Assembly: GCA_900095165.1 (NCBI GenBank)
Contig: LT606947.1
Span: forward strand, 992,001-1,056,000
From: Polynucleobacter necessarius
GTDB taxonomy: Bacteria > Pseudomonadota > Gammaproteobacteria > Burkholderiales > Burkholderiaceae
Reading direction: 5' to 3'
DNA length: 64,000 bases
Part shown: in pieces, positions 41,607 through 52,584 of the stretch
Position numbering within the stretch: the first letter of the stretch is position 1
Layout: the number at the start of each line of letters is the position of its first letter
Program-made: the position numbers and the translations under genes
The notes under the pieces: generated by a model
Databases searched by the model: none
Told to the model about the DNA's origin: nothing
The model's input: the letters and a program-made list of their open reading frames with translations, nothing else

Positions 41607-42737
41607 TTACTGTTTCGCCAAAATTTCTTTAAGCGCAGCAATAAATGCCGCATTTTCTTCAGGCAAGCCAATCGAAATACGCAACCATTGTGGCAAGCCG
41701 TAATTTCCAACTGGGCGAACAATAATGCTGCGCTTGAGGAGCTCCAAATTAATGCGAGCGCCAGCGCTATCATCTTCGCCAACCTTTACCAGGACAAAGT
41801 TTCCCGCTGAAGGCAGATAAGTCAGTCCCAGCGCATCAAAGGCTTGCGTTAATTGGGCAAAGCCAGCGCGATTGAGTTCAAAGCCTTGCTGTAAGAATGC
41901 GGAATCCTGAAATGCTGCAATCGCCGCCGCTTGTGCAAGACTATTCACGTTAAATGGCTGGCGGATACGATTGAGCAAATCAGTCAAAGCAGGTTGAGCG
42001 ACTCCATAGCCAATACGTAAACCCGCTAAACCGTATGCTTTAGAAAAACTGCGCGACAAAATCATATTATGGAAACGTTTCACCCAAGCAATCGCGTCAT
42101 AGCGCTGATCGGCGGCAAGATACTCGTTATAAGCTTCATCCAATACCACGACCACATGAGCAGGCACAGCAATTAAGAAATCTTCAATTTCGTTTGCGGT
42201 CAGGTAACTACCGGTGGGATTATTGGGGTTGGCCACAAACACCAACTTAGCCTTATCGCCAGCAGCTTTTACCGCCTGCAGCATTGCAGGCAAATCATGG
42301 CCATACATTTCAGTTGCGGCTACCTCAACGGCTTTAGCGCCAACAGCTTGAGTGGCCAATGGATAAACGGCAAAGGCATGTTTAGAAAAGATCACTTCAT
42401 CACCAGCTTGAGCAACTGCGCGTGCAGCCAATTCCAAGATGTCGTTACTACCATTGCCTAAGGTAATCCAATCTGCAGGAACACCTAGACGCGCTGATAG
42501 AACATTCTTTAATTCAAAGCCATTGGGGTCTGGGTAACGACCCAAGTCTGCCGCTGTCTTAAGCATGGCATCTTGCGCTGACTTTGGCATGCCTAATGGA
42601 TTTTCATTGGAGGCCAACTTCACAATCTTGTTTTCATCAAGGCCATATTCACGCGCAACCTCGCTAATAGGTCGCCCACCCACATAGGGCGCTATTGCAT
42701 GAATATGCTTTAAACCAATATTGGACTTAGAGCTCAT
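41607..42737 (-). CDS. hisC: Histidinol-phosphate/aromatic aminotransferase HisC
   Basis: PLP-dependent aminotransferase of class I/II. The 376-residue protein shows LASNENPLGMPKSAQDAM, VFVANPNNPTGSYLTANEIE, VVVLDEAYNEYL and the PLP lysine in LSRSFSKAYGLAGLRIGYG. In this cluster, between pheA and tyrA, it probably transaminates prephenate-derived or aromatic substrates as well as histidinol phosphate. The start overlaps the pheA stop by four bases. Confidence 0.93.
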   Translation of the reverse strand: MSSKSNIGLKHIHAIAPYVGGRPISEVAREYGLDENKIVKLASNENPLGMPKSAQDAMLKTAADLGRYPDPNGFELKNVLSARLGVPADWITLGNGSNDILELAARAVAQAGDEVIFSKHAFAVYPLATQAVGAKAVEVAATEMYGHDLPAMLQAVKAAGDKAKLVFVANPNNPTGSYLTANEIEDFLIAVPAHVVVVLDEAYNEYLAADQRYDAIAWVKRFHNMILSRSFSKAYGLAGLRIGYGVAQPALTDLLNRIRQPFNVNSLAQAAAIAAFQDSAFLQQGFELNRAGFAQLTQAFDALGLTYLPSAGNFVLVKVGEDDSAGARINLELLKRSIIVRPVGNYGLPQWLRISIGLPEENAAFIAALKEILAKQ

Positions 42738-43828
42738 GCTGAGTGGGGATAAGAGCCGAGATTTTTATAAAAAGCGGCTGTTGTTTTTAATTCATCCAAT
42801 GCTTTGGCCACTTTTGCTTCTTCAGCGTGACCAGCAACATCGATATAGAAGTGATACTCCCAAGTACCCTTACGAGCAGGGCGAGATTCAAAACGGTTCA
42901 TGGATACGCCATGCTTAGCCAACGGCTCCAACAGGCGATGAACGGCACCAGGCTGGTTATCAACCGACAACACCAAAGAGGTTTGATCTTTTCCGGTTGG
43001 CTGGCATTCGTAAGTACCAACCACAACAAAACGCGTACGGTTATGCGGATCATCCTGAATCTGTGCGGCTACGGCCTGCAAGCCATAAGCCTCTTGAGCG
43101 GGATCACCAGCAATTGCAGCGAGCGTTGGGTCAATCGAGGCCATGCGCGCCGCCTCAGCATTGCTGCTTACTGCTTGACGCTTTAATCGAAGCACATGCA
43201 CACTCAACCACTGCTGACATTGCGCCAAAGCTTGGGCATGTGCACACACAGTAGTTACGCCATCCAGGTTGCCACCCTTAGTTAGGAGGTGGTGGCGAAT
43301 AGGCAACACTACTTCGCCGCTAATACGCATTGGAGAATCTAGAAGTAAGTCTAAAGTGCGAGAAATCGCACCTTCACTGGAGTTCTCAACAGGAACAACA
43401 CCAAACTGTGCTGCACCGTTCTCCACTGCCTTAAATACTTCATCCAGACTATTGCAGGGCAAACCAGCAATAGAATGACCAAAATAGGTTTGAGCAGCTT
43501 GCTCTGAAAAAGTGCCGACCGGCCCAAGATAAGCAATCGTCTGACGAGCTTCTAAGGCACGGCATACGGACATGACTTCACGCCAGATTGCTGCGATACC
43601 ATCAGACAATAGCGGACCCTTGCTGAGCTCTTGCAAGCGTGCAACAACTTGTCGCTCACGTTCAGGCCTAAACACTGGCGATGAAAAACCACCTTTAATA
43701 TGGCCAACTTCTTGGGCTGCTTTTGCACGTTGCGATAACAAATCCAAAATCTGCGCATCCAGTGCATCGATCTTGTCGCGAATTGGCGCCAAGCGCTGTT
43801 CTTCGGTACTCTGGTCTTTGGAGCTCAT
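42734..43828 (-). CDS. pheA: Bifunctional chorismate mutase/prephenate dehydratase
   Basis: Phenylalanine branch. The first 90 residues are an AroQ-type chorismate mutase (RDKIDALDAQILDLLSQRAK). From about 100 the dehydratase has YLGPVGTFSEQAAQTYFG and the diagnostic TRFVVVGTYE. A C-terminal ACT domain (GAVHRLLEPLAKHGVSMNRF, ESRPARKGTWEYHFYID) gives feedback control by phenylalanine. It overlaps serC by one base (TAATG). Confidence 0.96.
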   Translation of the reverse strand: MSSKDQSTEEQRLAPIRDKIDALDAQILDLLSQRAKAAQEVGHIKGGFSSPVFRPERERQVVARLQELSKGPLLSDGIAAIWREVMSVCRALEARQTIAYLGPVGTFSEQAAQTYFGHSIAGLPCNSLDEVFKAVENGAAQFGVVPVENSSEGAISRTLDLLLDSPMRISGEVVLPIRHHLLTKGGNLDGVTTVCAHAQALAQCQQWLSVHVLRLKRQAVSSNAEAARMASIDPTLAAIAGDPAQEAYGLQAVAAQIQDDPHNRTRFVVVGTYECQPTGKDQTSLVLSVDNQPGAVHRLLEPLAKHGVSMNRFESRPARKGTWEYHFYIDVAGHAEEAKVAKALDELKTTAAFYKNLGSYPHSA

Positions 43829-44925
43829 TAGGCACGCCTTTCAAAGTCACGCATAAATTCCACCAAAGCCTTAACGCCCTCTAGTGGCATTGCGTTGTAA
43901 ATACTGGCGCGCATACCACCAGCAGCCTTATGACCGCGCAAGGCAACTAAGCCTGCTGCATTGGATTGCTCTAAAAACTGCGCATTTAAATTTTCATCCT
44001 TCAGAAAGAAGGTCACATTCATACGAGAGCGATACTCTTTAGTGACGCGATTCTCATACAAGCTACTTTGATCTAAGAAGTTGTAGAGCAAATCTGCTTT
44101 TTCTTGATTACGCTTTTCAATCACCTTCACGCCACCCTGCTTTAGCAACCACTTAAACCCAAGGCCTGCCATGTAGATGGCAAATGTTGGCGGTGTATTT
44201 AGCATCGATTGATTGGCAGCTTGTTTTGACCAATCCCAAATTGATGGTGTGATCTTCATGCTGTGACCCATGAGATCCTTGCGAACAATAACGATGGTTA
44301 CACCAGATGGTCCAATATTTTTTTGTGCGCCGCCAAACCAAACGCCGCACTTACTAATATCCATCTCTTTAGAAAGAATATTGCTAGAAATATCTGCAAC
44401 TAAAGGCGTACCACCAACATCTGGGACATACGGGAACTCCACGCCACCAATCGTTTCATTTGCACAGTAATGCATGTAAGCAGCAGCATCCGACAATTGC
44501 CAAGTTGATCTTGCTGGAATCGTATTAAATTTTTCCGAAGCAGAAGACGCCGCTAAATGCGCAACGCCATATTTATCCGCTTCTTTAAAAGACTTTTCAG
44601 ACCAAACGCCGGTTACTAAAAAGTCCGCCTTTGGTCCGTTCTTAGCAAGACCCATGAGATTCATTGGAATCGCAGCATTCTGACCTAAACCACCACCTTG
44701 CAATAGCAAGATCTCATACGAGTCAGGAATGCTCATCAAGGTGCGCAAGTTATGCAACACCTCTTCGTAGACTGCCATGAACTCTTTACTACGGTGACTA
44801 ATCTCCATCACGCTAGTACCAAGTCCTTGCCAATTCAACATCTCTGCGGCAGCCTGCTTCAACACCCCTTCAGGCACGGTAGCAGGTCCCGCAGCGAAAT
44901 TGAAAATGCGGCGGTCAAACGTCAT
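43828..44925 (-). CDS. serC: Phosphoserine aminotransferase
   Basis: Serine and pyridoxine pathway enzyme. The 365-residue protein has FNFAAGPATVPEGVLKQAA, EISHRSKEFMAVYEE, LLLQGGGLGQNAAIPMNL, the PLP lysine in VWFGGAQKNIGPSGVTIV, and GHKAAGGMRASIYNAMPLEG. It stands between gyrA and pheA, the normal betaproteobacterial order. Confidence 0.96.
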   Translation of the reverse strand: MTFDRRIFNFAAGPATVPEGVLKQAAAEMLNWQGLGTSVMEISHRSKEFMAVYEEVLHNLRTLMSIPDSYEILLLQGGGLGQNAAIPMNLMGLAKNGPKADFLVTGVWSEKSFKEADKYGVAHLAASSASEKFNTIPARSTWQLSDAAAYMHYCANETIGGVEFPYVPDVGGTPLVADISSNILSKEMDISKCGVWFGGAQKNIGPSGVTIVIVRKDLMGHSMKITPSIWDWSKQAANQSMLNTPPTFAIYMAGLGFKWLLKQGGVKVIEKRNQEKADLLYNFLDQSSLYENRVTKEYRSRMNVTFFLKDENLNAQFLEQSNAAGLVALRGHKAAGGMRASIYNAMPLEGVKALVEFMRDFERRA

Positions 44926-45011
44926 GATGAATTAATTAACCTTGTATGAATGCCAATTAGGCATCACCAGTTTCATCAGAGCTGGAATCAAGCGCTGGAT
45001 CAGCAGCAACG

Positions 45012-47678
45012 TCACCGCCTTTCACCTTCTTCGCCATCATCCAAATCATTCTCATCAGAATCGCTTTCAGCAATACGCTGCAAGCCAGACAAACGTGTAC
45101 CTTCATCGACGTTGATCAAAGTAACGCCTTGTGTTGCGCGTCCCATCTCACGAATCTCAGACACACGCGTGCGCACCAAAATACCGCCAGTAGTAATCAA
45201 CATAATTTGATCTTCTGGTGAAACTAGAGAAGCAGCAACTACTTTACCGTTACGCTCGGTTGTCTGAATCGCGATCATGCCTTTAGTACCACGACCATGA
45301 CGGGTGTATTCACCAATCGGAGTACGTTTACCAAAACCATTTTCTGTTGCAGTCAATACACTGCTTGGAATAGCAAGGCCAGTCGCATCAACGACAACTG
45401 CTTCAGCGCCTTCGGCAGCTTCAGCTGGAGCAACTAACATCGCGATCACTTGATGGCCTTCACCCAAGTTCATACCGCGCACACCGCGCGCAGTACGACC
45501 CATTGGGCGAACATCATTCTCATCAAAGCGCACCGCTTTACCGGCATCGGAGAACAGCATCACATCATGCTGACCATCAGTAATGGCTGCACCAACTAAG
45601 AAGTCGTTTTCATTTAAGTCGACAGCAATAATTCCAGCCTTACGTGGATTAGAGAAGTCAGATAAACGCGTCTTCTTCACTGTACCCAGGCTCGTTGCCA
45701 TAAAGACGTAATGATCATCTTGATACCCCTTAATCGGAAGAATCACAGTAATCTTTTCGCCTTCAATCAATGGGAACATATTGACGATCGGCTTGCCACG
45801 TGAGTTACGGCTGCCTTGTGGAACTTCCCACACCTTGAGCCAGTACATACGTCCACGATCAGAGAAGCACAGAATGATGTCATGCGTATTTGCAACGAAG
45901 AGTGTTTCAATCCAATCTTCATTCTTCGTAGCTGCAGCTTGTTTGCCACGGCCACCACGCTTTTGCGCACGGTATTCGCTCAGAGGCTGGCTCTTTATAT
46001 AACCAGTATTAGAAAGTGTGACCACCATATCTTGCGGAGTGATCAAATCTTCTGTGAACAACTCAGTTGCATTCATTTCAATAAATGAACGACGACCAGT
46101 GTCACCACCCGCAATACCAAATTCAGCTTGCACTTTTTTCAATTCAGATTCAATGACTTGAGTGACGCGCTCTGGCTTAGCAAGCAAATCAAGTAAGTCA
46201 GAAATCTCTGCCATCACATCTTTGTACTCATTAACGATCTTGTCTTGCTCAAGGCCAGTCAAACGTTGCAAACGCATCTGCAAAATTTCTTGCGCTTGGC
46301 TATCAGACAAACGATAGAGGCCAGTAGATTGCATGCCGTACTCTGGCAACAAACCTTCAGGACGGTAAGCATTACGACCACCTGGAGTGTCCGTCTCTGC
46401 ACGCGCCAACATCTCGCGCACCATGGAAAAGTCCCATGCCTTGCTCATCAATTCTGATTTAGCGATCACTGGATTTGCAGCAGCTTTAATGATGGCAATA
46501 AATTCATCAATGTTTGCTAATGCAACTGCCAAGCCTTCTAGAACATGACCACGCTCACGCGCTTTGCGTAATTCAAAAATCGTACGGCGTGTAACTACTT
46601 CACGACGATGCTGCAAGAAGTACTCAAGCATTTGCTTCAAGTTCAATAGGCGCGGTTGGTTATCAATCAATGCCACCATATTCATACCGAAGTTATCTTG
46701 CAGTTGAGTGCTCTTGTACAAATTATTCAGAACGACTTCTGGCACTTCGCCACGCTTAAGCTCGATCACAACGCGCATACCTGACTTATCAGATTCATCG
46801 CGCAGATCAGAGATGCCCTCTACTTTTTTCTCATTCACCAACTCAGCAATGCGCTCGAGCAAGTTCTTTTTATTTACTTGGTACGGCAACTCGTCAACGA
46901 TGATGGCCTGACGTGCACCCTTATCAAGGTCTTCAAAGTGGGTCTTAGCACGCATCACCACACGGCCACGGCCAATGCGATAGCCTTCGCGAACCCCTTG
47001 AACGCCATAAATGATGCCGGCGGTCGGGAAATCTGGGGCTGGAATAATCTCAATAAGCTCATCGATCGTGCATTCTGGGTTATGCAGGACGTGTAAACAG
47101 GCTGAAACCACCTCATCCAGGTTGTGCGGGGGGATATTGGTCGCCATACCCACAGCAATGCCTGAGCTGCCATTAATCAACAAATTAGGCACTTTTGCAG
47201 GAAGAATCAGGGGTTCTTTCTCGCTACCGTCGTAATTTGGCCCAAAATCCACGGTTTCTTTGTCCAAATCAGCCAAAAGCTCATGGGCAATCTTACGGAG
47301 GCGGATCTCGGTATATCGCATTGCAGCAGCGTTATCGCCGTCTACGGAGCCAAAGTTACCCTGTCCGTCAACCAGCATATAGCGCAGCGAGAAGTCCTGA
47401 GCCATACGAACAATAGTGTCATACACCGCAGAATCGCCATGTGGATGGTATTTACCGATCACATCGCCAACTATGCGGGCAGATTTTTTGTAAGCTCGGT
47501 TCCAATCGTTGTTTAATTCATACATCGCAAATAAGACCCGGCGATGAACCGGTTTGAGGCCGTCACGCACGTCTGGCATGGCTCTGCCGACAATGACGCT
47601 CATTGCGTAGTCCAAATAGGACCGCCGCATTTCGTCTTCTAGGGATATTGATAGTGTTTCTTTAGCGGCTTGTTCCAT
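45012..47678 (-). CDS. gyrA: DNA gyrase subunit A
   Basis: Type II topoisomerase subunit that introduces negative supercoils. The 888-residue protein has the quinolone region [20 protein letters not shown] with wild-type Ser and Asp, the catalytic tyrosine in [14 protein letters not shown], and the C-terminal DNA-wrapping propeller containing the GyrA box QKRGGRGK. It starts the big minus-strand supercluster. The gap of 86 bases to serC has no clear terminator. Confidence 0.97.
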   Translation of the reverse strand: MEQAAKETLSISLEDEMRRSYLDYAMSVIVGRAMPDVRDGLKPVHRRVLFAMYELNNDWNRAYKKSARIVGDVIGKYHPHGDSAVYDTIVRMAQDFSLRYMLVDGQGNFGSVDGDNAAAMRYTEIRLRKIAHELLADLDKETVDFGPNYDGSEKEPLILPAKVPNLLINGSSGIAVGMATNIPPHNLDEVVSACLHVLHNPECTIDELIEIIPAPDFPTAGIIYGVQGVREGYRIGRGRVVMRAKTHFEDLDKGARQAIIVDELPYQVNKKNLLERIAELVNEKKVEGISDLRDESDKSGMRVVIELKRGEVPEVVLNNLYKSTQLQDNFGMNMVALIDNQPRLLNLKQMLEYFLQHRREVVTRRTIFELRKARERGHVLEGLAVALANIDEFIAIIKAAANPVIAKSELMSKAWDFSMVREMLARAETDTPGGRNAYRPEGLLPEYGMQSTGLYRLSDSQAQEILQMRLQRLTGLEQDKIVNEYKDVMAEISDLLDLLAKPERVTQVIESELKKVQAEFGIAGGDTGRRSFIEMNATELFTEDLITPQDMVVTLSNTGYIKSQPLSEYRAQKRGGRGKQAAATKNEDWIETLFVANTHDIILCFSDRGRMYWLKVWEVPQGSRNSRGKPIVNMFPLIEGEKITVILPIKGYQDDHYVFMATSLGTVKKTRLSDFSNPRKAGIIAVDLNENDFLVGAAITDGQHDVMLFSDAGKAVRFDENDVRPMGRTARGVRGMNLGEGHQVIAMLVAPAEAAEGAEAVVVDATGLAIPSSVLTATENGFGKRTPIGEYTRHGRGTKGMIAIQTTERNGKVVAASLVSPEDQIMLITTGGILVRTRVSEIREMGRATQGVTLINVDEGTRLSGLQRIAESDSDENDLDDGEEGERR

Positions 47679-47695
47679 TTAGAAATAATATCATT

Positions 47696-47724
47696 TTGAT
47701 GGCTGATAGCCCCTATGCTAAGAT
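47696..47724 (+). promoter_or_regulatory. Candidate ompA promoter
   Basis: TTGATG at 47696-47701 and TAAGAT at 47719-47724 are separated by 17 bases, a sigma-70-like layout. The start of transcription would give a leader of about 107 bases before the ompA ATG at 47839. It lies in the gyrA-ompA divergent gap. Confidence 0.5.
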
Positions 47725-47838
47725 TCTGTCAGTTTGTACGAAATTGAGATGTGTCGCTTTGCGGTTTTTTGCTTCAAAGTAGGGCGAATTACATTTAAGT
47801 TTGACTTTAATTAAAAAAGAGATTTTTGAGGATTAAAA

Positions 47839-48408
47839 ATGAACAAAACCCTAAAAGTGTTGTTAGCTTCTGTTGTTACTATTTCTGCTACTGCAGCAAT
47901 GGCTTCTGATAACTGGGAAAACAGCTCTGGTTTGAACTGGAAAAACGGTGACGGCACATTGTGCTGGCGTGATAACAACTGGACACCTGCAACTGCTGCT
48001 AAGGGTTGTGATGGCTGGTTGGCTCCTAAAGCTGCTGCTGGTGTAAGCCAAAGCAAGATCACTTTGCAAGCTGACACACTCTATGACTTCGACAAAGCTA
48101 CATTGAAGCCAGAAGGCAAAGCAACTTTAGACAAAATCGCTAAAGACTTAAGCAAGATCAAATTAGAAGTAATTATTGCTGTTGGTAACACTGATAGCGT
48201 TGGTACTGATGCTTACAACATGGCTCTCGGCCAGCGTCGTGCTCAGTCCGTTAAAGCTTACTTGGTAAGCAAAGGTGTTGACGGTAGCCATATTTACACA
48301 GAATCAAAAGGCAAGAGCAATCCAGTTGCATCAAATGCAACTGCTGAAGGCCGCACTAAGAACCGCCGCACTGACATCGAAGTTGTTGGTACAGCTGCAG
48401 TTAAGTAA
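47839..48408 (+). CDS. OmpA family outer-membrane protein
   Basis: A 189-residue protein with an N-terminal signal peptide (KVLLASVVTISATAAMA). A short cysteine-containing linker region (WKNGDGTLCWRDNNWTPA, CDGWL) precedes the C-terminal OmpA peptidoglycan-binding domain: DTLYDFDKATLKPEGKATLD, VGNTDSVGTDAYNMALGQRR and NATAEGRTKNRRTDIEVVG. There is no eight-strand barrel of the E. coli type, so it is a small OmpA-like porin or anchor common in betaproteobacteria. The frame is intact and codon usage suggests high expression. Confidence 0.93.
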   Translation: MNKTLKVLLASVVTISATAAMASDNWENSSGLNWKNGDGTLCWRDNNWTPATAAKGCDGWLAPKAAAGVSQSKITLQADTLYDFDKATLKPEGKATLDKIAKDLSKIKLEVIIAVGNTDSVGTDAYNMALGQRRAQSVKAYLVSKGVDGSHIYTESKGKSNPVASNATAEGRTKNRRTDIEVVGTAAVK

Positions 48409-48422
48409 TTCTTTTTGCTTGT

Positions 48423-48450
48423 AAAAAGCCCGGTTCTGCCGGGCTTTTTT
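48423..48450 (+). terminator. Terminator of ompA
   Basis: AGCCCGG-TTCTG-CCGGGCT makes a seven-pair GC-rich stem with a five-base loop, followed by TTTTTT. It is 14 bases after the ompA stop. Confidence 0.92.
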
Positions 48451-48507
48451 ATTTCCGCTATATTCGTAATTCATTTACCCCAGTAGGCCTCTCGCGCCTT
48501 TATCCCT

Positions 48508-49197
48508 ATGAACGTCGATCAATCTGAAATCGCTAAATTTAGCGCCCTAGCGCATCGCTGGTGGGATCCCCACAGTGAATTCAAGCCTTTGCATGCAATC
48601 AACCCCTTGCGCCTGAATTGGATCAAATCCTTTGTTGATCTACAAGGCAAGAAGGTTCTGGATGTCGGCTGTGGTGGTGGGATTCTGGCGGAGTCTATTG
48701 CACAGTCAGGCGCCGATACCTGTGGCATCGATTTATCCGAAAAAGCCCTCAAGGTCGCTGAATTACATGCACTCGAGGTCGGCGCCACCCTCAAATACCG
48801 TTCTATATCAGCTGAAGCATTAGCTGAGAAGGACCCGGGGCAGTACGACGTCGTTACTTGCATGGAGATGCTAGAGCACGTCCCAGATCCCGCTTCAGTA
48901 GTCATGGCCTGCGCTAAGCTCTGCAAGCCAGGAGGCACCCTCTTTTTTAGCACCTTGAATCGTAGCCCCAAGTCCTACTTATTTGCCATTATTGGTGCGG
49001 AATACATCTTACGACTACTACCCAAAGGTACGCATGAATACGCCAAATTCATCAAACCCTCTGAATTAGTTGCGTTTACACGCCAAGCGGACTTGGAAAT
49101 GATTGGCATGAATGGGATGATCTACAACCCCATTACCCAAGTTTATAGCCTTGGTGATGATGTTGATGTGAACTACATGATTGCTGTACATAAATGA
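48508..49197 (+). CDS. ubiG: Ubiquinone biosynthesis O-methyltransferase UbiG
   Basis: S-adenosylmethionine-dependent methyltransferase for two O-methyl steps of ubiquinone synthesis. The 229-residue protein begins [19 protein letters not shown], a family hallmark, and has SAM motif [19 protein letters not shown] and [18 protein letters not shown]. It overlaps gph by four bases, and this pairing is common in betaproteobacteria. Confidence 0.95.
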   Translation: MNVDQSEIAKFSALAHRWWDPHSEFKPLHAINPLRLNWIKSFVDLQGKKVLDVGCGGGILAESIAQSGADTCGIDLSEKALKVAELHALEVGATLKYRSISAEALAEKDPGQYDVVTCMEMLEHVPDPASVVMACAKLCKPGGTLFFSTLNRSPKSYLFAIIGAEYILRLLPKGTHEYAKFIKPSELVAFTRQADLEMIGMNGMIYNPITQVYSLGDDVDVNYMIAVHK

Positions 49198-49871
49198 GTA
49201 GCCGGCTAGCAAGCCCTTACAAGGGCGTCTTTTTTGACCTCGATGGCACCCTTGCCGATACTGCCACAGACCTTGTAGCCGCCGCAAATCAGCTCATCAC
49301 CGCCAGAAATCTCGCTCCCAAGCAATATGAGGTCTTGCGCCCCTGTGCTTCAGCTGGAGCCCGTGGCCTGATTGGCGGGGCTTTTGGAATTGATCCCAGT
49401 CACCCCGACTTCATTCCTTTAAGAGATGAGTTTTTTGCAAACTACGAGAAGGCCTTATTGGTCAACAGCGTGCTTTTTGAGGGTGTAGATCACCTGCTAG
49501 ACCAATTGGATAATGCCAAGCTTCCTTGGGGCATCGTGACGAATAAGAGTGAGCGCTTTACAAACCCCCTGACTGATTTGATGGGCTTGCGACACAGAGC
49601 AGCATCAACAGTCTCAGGCGACACCACTGCATACTCAAAACCGCATCCTGAGCCCATCCTACACGCCGCCAGAATCGCCAACATTGACCCCAGCAGCTCG
49701 GTATACGTTGGTGATGACATTAGAGATATCGTGGCAGGTAAAGCGGCAGGCATGAAGACGATTGCAGCGGCCTATGGCTATTGTGGCTGTGAAGAGCCAC
49801 CAAAAGCCTGGGGTGCCGACTATCTTGTGCGCCACCCCAAAGAATTACTCCAAATCATCTTCTCGCAGTAG
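49194..49871 (+). CDS. gph: Phosphoglycolate phosphatase
   Basis: HAD-family phosphatase that removes 2-phosphoglycolate made during DNA repair. The 225-residue protein has the first motif [17 protein letters not shown], second motif [13 protein letters not shown], third lysine in [14 protein letters not shown] and fourth motif [18 protein letters not shown]. It overlaps ubiG. It is intact. Confidence 0.93.
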   Translation: MSSRLASPYKGVFFDLDGTLADTATDLVAAANQLITARNLAPKQYEVLRPCASAGARGLIGGAFGIDPSHPDFIPLRDEFFANYEKALLVNSVLFEGVDHLLDQLDNAKLPWGIVTNKSERFTNPLTDLMGLRHRAASTVSGDTTAYSKPHPEPILHAARIANIDPSSSVYVGDDIRDIVAGKAAGMKTIAAAYGYCGCEEPPKAWGADYLVRHPKELLQIIFSQ

Positions 49872-49949
49872 GGCTTTTTAGCAATCAGCAAGATATCCAG
49901 CAATTTAAAACCAAGAGTCTTAAAATAGAACCTCCAATGCATGAACTCC

Positions 49950-50308
49950 GGGGTCGACATGGTTTCGACGTGGATTACAAAGCATCAAGGACATACCGAG
50001 GACCCGTTATCTCGTAAATCAATGGGAATGTAATAACTGCAAACGACGAACGTTTCGCACTAGCCGCTTAATTGCGGTTGCCCCTGAACTGATTCTCTCT
50101 TGGGTCAGCTAGCGCAAGCTAGATCAGAGTCATTTACAAGAGATAAGATCATTTCATGTCACGGGGAATGATTCGAAAACCTAGTGAATCGCCAGCGTGG
50201 AACATGTCAGTCTGTGACTAGCTAGCTAAATTAAATGATATGACTAAGTATGTAGAACTTGTTGTAGAGGATTTGCGGACGCGGGTTCGATTCCCGCCGA
50301 CTCCACCA
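49950..50308 (+). ncRNA. ssrA: Transfer-messenger RNA (tmRNA), ssrA
   Basis: Rescues stalled ribosomes and tags nascent proteins. The 359-base RNA begins GGGGTCGACATGGTTTCGAC and ends with the T arm GCGGGTTCGATTCCCGC and acceptor GACTCCACCA. The encoded tag is ANDERFALAA (GCA at 50039, TAA at 50069-50071), the typical betaproteobacterial sequence. The 3' end with its T arm and CCA is a common integration site for mobile islands, which fits the change of content right after it. A terminator follows. Confidence 0.95.
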
Positions 50309-50315
50309 ATAAAGG

Positions 50316-50346
50316 AAAAACCAACCCTTCGGGGTTGGCTTTTTTG
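50316..50346 (+). terminator. Terminator of ssrA
   Basis: CCAACCC-TTCG-GGGTTGG forms a seven-pair stem with a stable TTCG loop, followed by TTTTTT. It starts about 12 bases after the tmRNA CCA end. Confidence 0.92.
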
Positions 50347-50620
50347 CCTACTACCGCGTGTTTGCGCGGGTTCTTGCGGACTTCGTAGTGAGCGATTTCT
50401 GCCAGTAACCGACAGATTTTACTCTCCGTTTGCACATTCTCTCTCCGACCCTCCCCACCCGTTGAAGGCCGAAGTCCGGAAGGCACACCCATCAGCTCTA
50501 TATAAATCAAAGGGTTACGTGCGGACGAATCAATCGGTTTTTTTATTGCTTTGGTAAGGGGAGGACTTTCAGGCACTGGAATTTGCTCGCAGGCGATTAT
50601 TAATGCCTCTCTATAGGTGA
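50347..50620. other. Junction between chromosome and island, no supported gene
   Basis: These 274 bases lie between the ssrA terminator and the end of the DUF3732-type gene. One minus-strand frame starts at a GTG at 50624 that overlaps the ATPase stop, but it runs on into the tmRNA and resembles the spurious frames commonly called there, so I do not accept it. The stretch contains no obvious direct repeat of the tmRNA end. It probably holds the left boundary of the island. Confidence 0.5.
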
Positions 50621-52584
50621 TCACGAGTCTGCGCTAGAAATTAAAGGCCATTCTTCCGGTACTAGTGCAGGGGGCTTGGTCCAAGGCGACTCAACCAAAG
50701 TGTCTTGAAACCACTGATCGCGAAGATTGGCGTGTTCAGTTACGATGAGCTGAAAGCCCGGGACATCATGCTGGGTGAACTTCAGCAACAGTTCGAACAA
50801 TCGGCGCACCGCCGCTAGATCGGCGTCCGCTTCCGTTTTCAGGACAGATCCATCCACTTCTTGATAGACCTTCTCTGACGGAAAATAAACCTGGGTTGGC
50901 TGGTCGATGAGCAGAAATTGAGGGATCGGGCAGTTATTCTTTGCGGCGAAGAGATGCAGAGCCAACAATGCTGAGAGGTGATACGCCAGATGGTTTTCGC
51001 CGCCACCTGTTCGACTCATGGGTACCGGACGATCCGGCCGATCAAAGACAACGGTGAGGTGGTTGAGATCGAGCCGCACAGGGAAGGCGCTGAACTCCGC
51101 TTCGAAAGTCTGGATGTAACGTGACACCTGCGTCGAGATGTTGTTCAGGATAGAAATCAGTCTGTCGTGGCTGTCGTCTGCACCGACCTTTTTCTCCAAA
51201 TCCTCTACCTTGAGCTTCAAACGGCGCTGCACTGCCTCGCGCGAGGCAAGCTCAGCATTGGGGATGAGGTTTTCTAAAAACAAGCTAATGCGGCCAACGA
51301 CCCGTGCCGCTGCATTGTTACGCGTACCTATTTGTGCAATCACTTCATTTGCAGCGATCGCGGCAGAAAGTTTCGCCTCCTTTCTCTTAATCGCGTCTAC
51401 AACTTCCTGCGCCTTGTCATCTTGTTCGATCAGGTACGCCGCCAACTTGGGGTGTTGACCGGCCACAATGCGCATTTCCTCATCAAGTGTTGTCAGTTCT
51501 TTGAGGAGCACTTTCGCGATCGGCGTCTCCAGGGCCAGATTCGCTTCGCAGAATGGCCATTGCCATTCCTCCGTCTCAGTATTCTTGGAAAGAGCCTTGA
51601 TAGAAGCGAGTCGATCTTTCTGCTCCAGCGTTTCGCTTTCAAAACCACCGGCCTGCTTCGAGAACTGGCGAGCAGCATCAATCCTAGACTGAACCTCGCG
51701 CCGGTCCTTGCGTAGTTGTGCGATTTCTTCTTCCAGCTGAGATATTCGGTGACCGTCGTCCTCGGGAGCTGAGACGGGCTTTCATTCCAAGGCCGTGCGC
51801 AAGAGGCATCGATCATGCCATCGGCCCCAACCTGTTGGTTCTCCGGTCCAATGATGCCTACCGTCTTGGCCTCCGAAAGAAGACCGATGCCCTTCTGCTG
51901 GGACGTGTCAATGGCGTCGCGGGCTTGCTCAAGGAGCTTGGCGTTGAGCTTCAGTTCTCGCTGTGCAGCGCGCAGTTTGGCTTCCAGTTCGAAACGATCG
52001 CTGGAGGAAATTCCAAGCAATATCGGCAGCGTATCGCGGATCGCCTGTGGCTGAAACCCTTCATTCTGCCAATAGAAAAGTTGATCCTTGTTGGCCATAA
52101 TGCCTTGTTTCTGGAATAGGTAGTAGTACGTGTGTTTGATGTTTGCGTCATAGCTCTCTCGGCTGTGCTCGACAGCGACATCGGTTCGGTTCTCCGGAAT
52201 TCCAAGCAACCGCGACAGTAGTGCAACCACTGCATCGTCATCAGTATTGATCACCAGATCTTTGAAGGCATGGACAGCTAGTTGACTTCCCCTTCGCTGC
52301 ATGGCGGTACTGCAACTCGTCCCGCCAGCAGTTGGTGTAGGCTTCCCGATCAACACCTGTTCGTTGGGAAACTGATAAATCACAGCGAACCACGCCACCT
52401 TGTCGCGAATGATGCCTTCTGGGACATTAAAGGTCGAACGCCCCATGCAGTATTCGACAATCTCAGACAGTGCTGATTTTCCGGTGGAGGATCGGCCCGT
52501 GATGACGTTCAGGCCATCCACCTTGAACTGGAGATCCCGGCGCTGTCCATCGTGACTATAGATATGAATCGATTTGATCTTCAT
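50621..52584 (-). pseudogene. DUF3732-type SMC-like ATPase of an ABC-3C system, one frameshift
   Basis: The ABC ATPase of a three-component conflict system. The natural start is the ATG at 52584 (MKIKSIHIYSHDG), which overlaps the middle-component stop as ATGA. The Walker A loop GRSSTGKSA is at residues 30-38. A base is missing near 51771-51776, so the frame runs into nonsense and stops at 51493. The coding continues in the other frame through a coiled-coil stretch (ISQLEEEIAQLRKDRREV) to the ABC signature SRTGGGENHLAYHLSALL and Walker B FLLIDQPTQVYFP, ending at 50621. Restored length is about 654 residues, normal for the family. Only one lesion is seen, so a read error cannot be excluded. 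Confidence 0.85.

Noticed and set aside
47430..47460. Quinolone-resistance mutation in gyrA
   Set aside because: The Ser and Asp positions of the resistance region are wild type.
50244..50624. Minus-strand frame of 126 codons overlapping the ATPase stop and the tmRNA 3' end
   Set aside because: It runs through the tmRNA T arm and terminator and contains a segment (SAGIEPA) well known from spurious translations of tRNA-like ends. No family resemblance in its first part was convincing.
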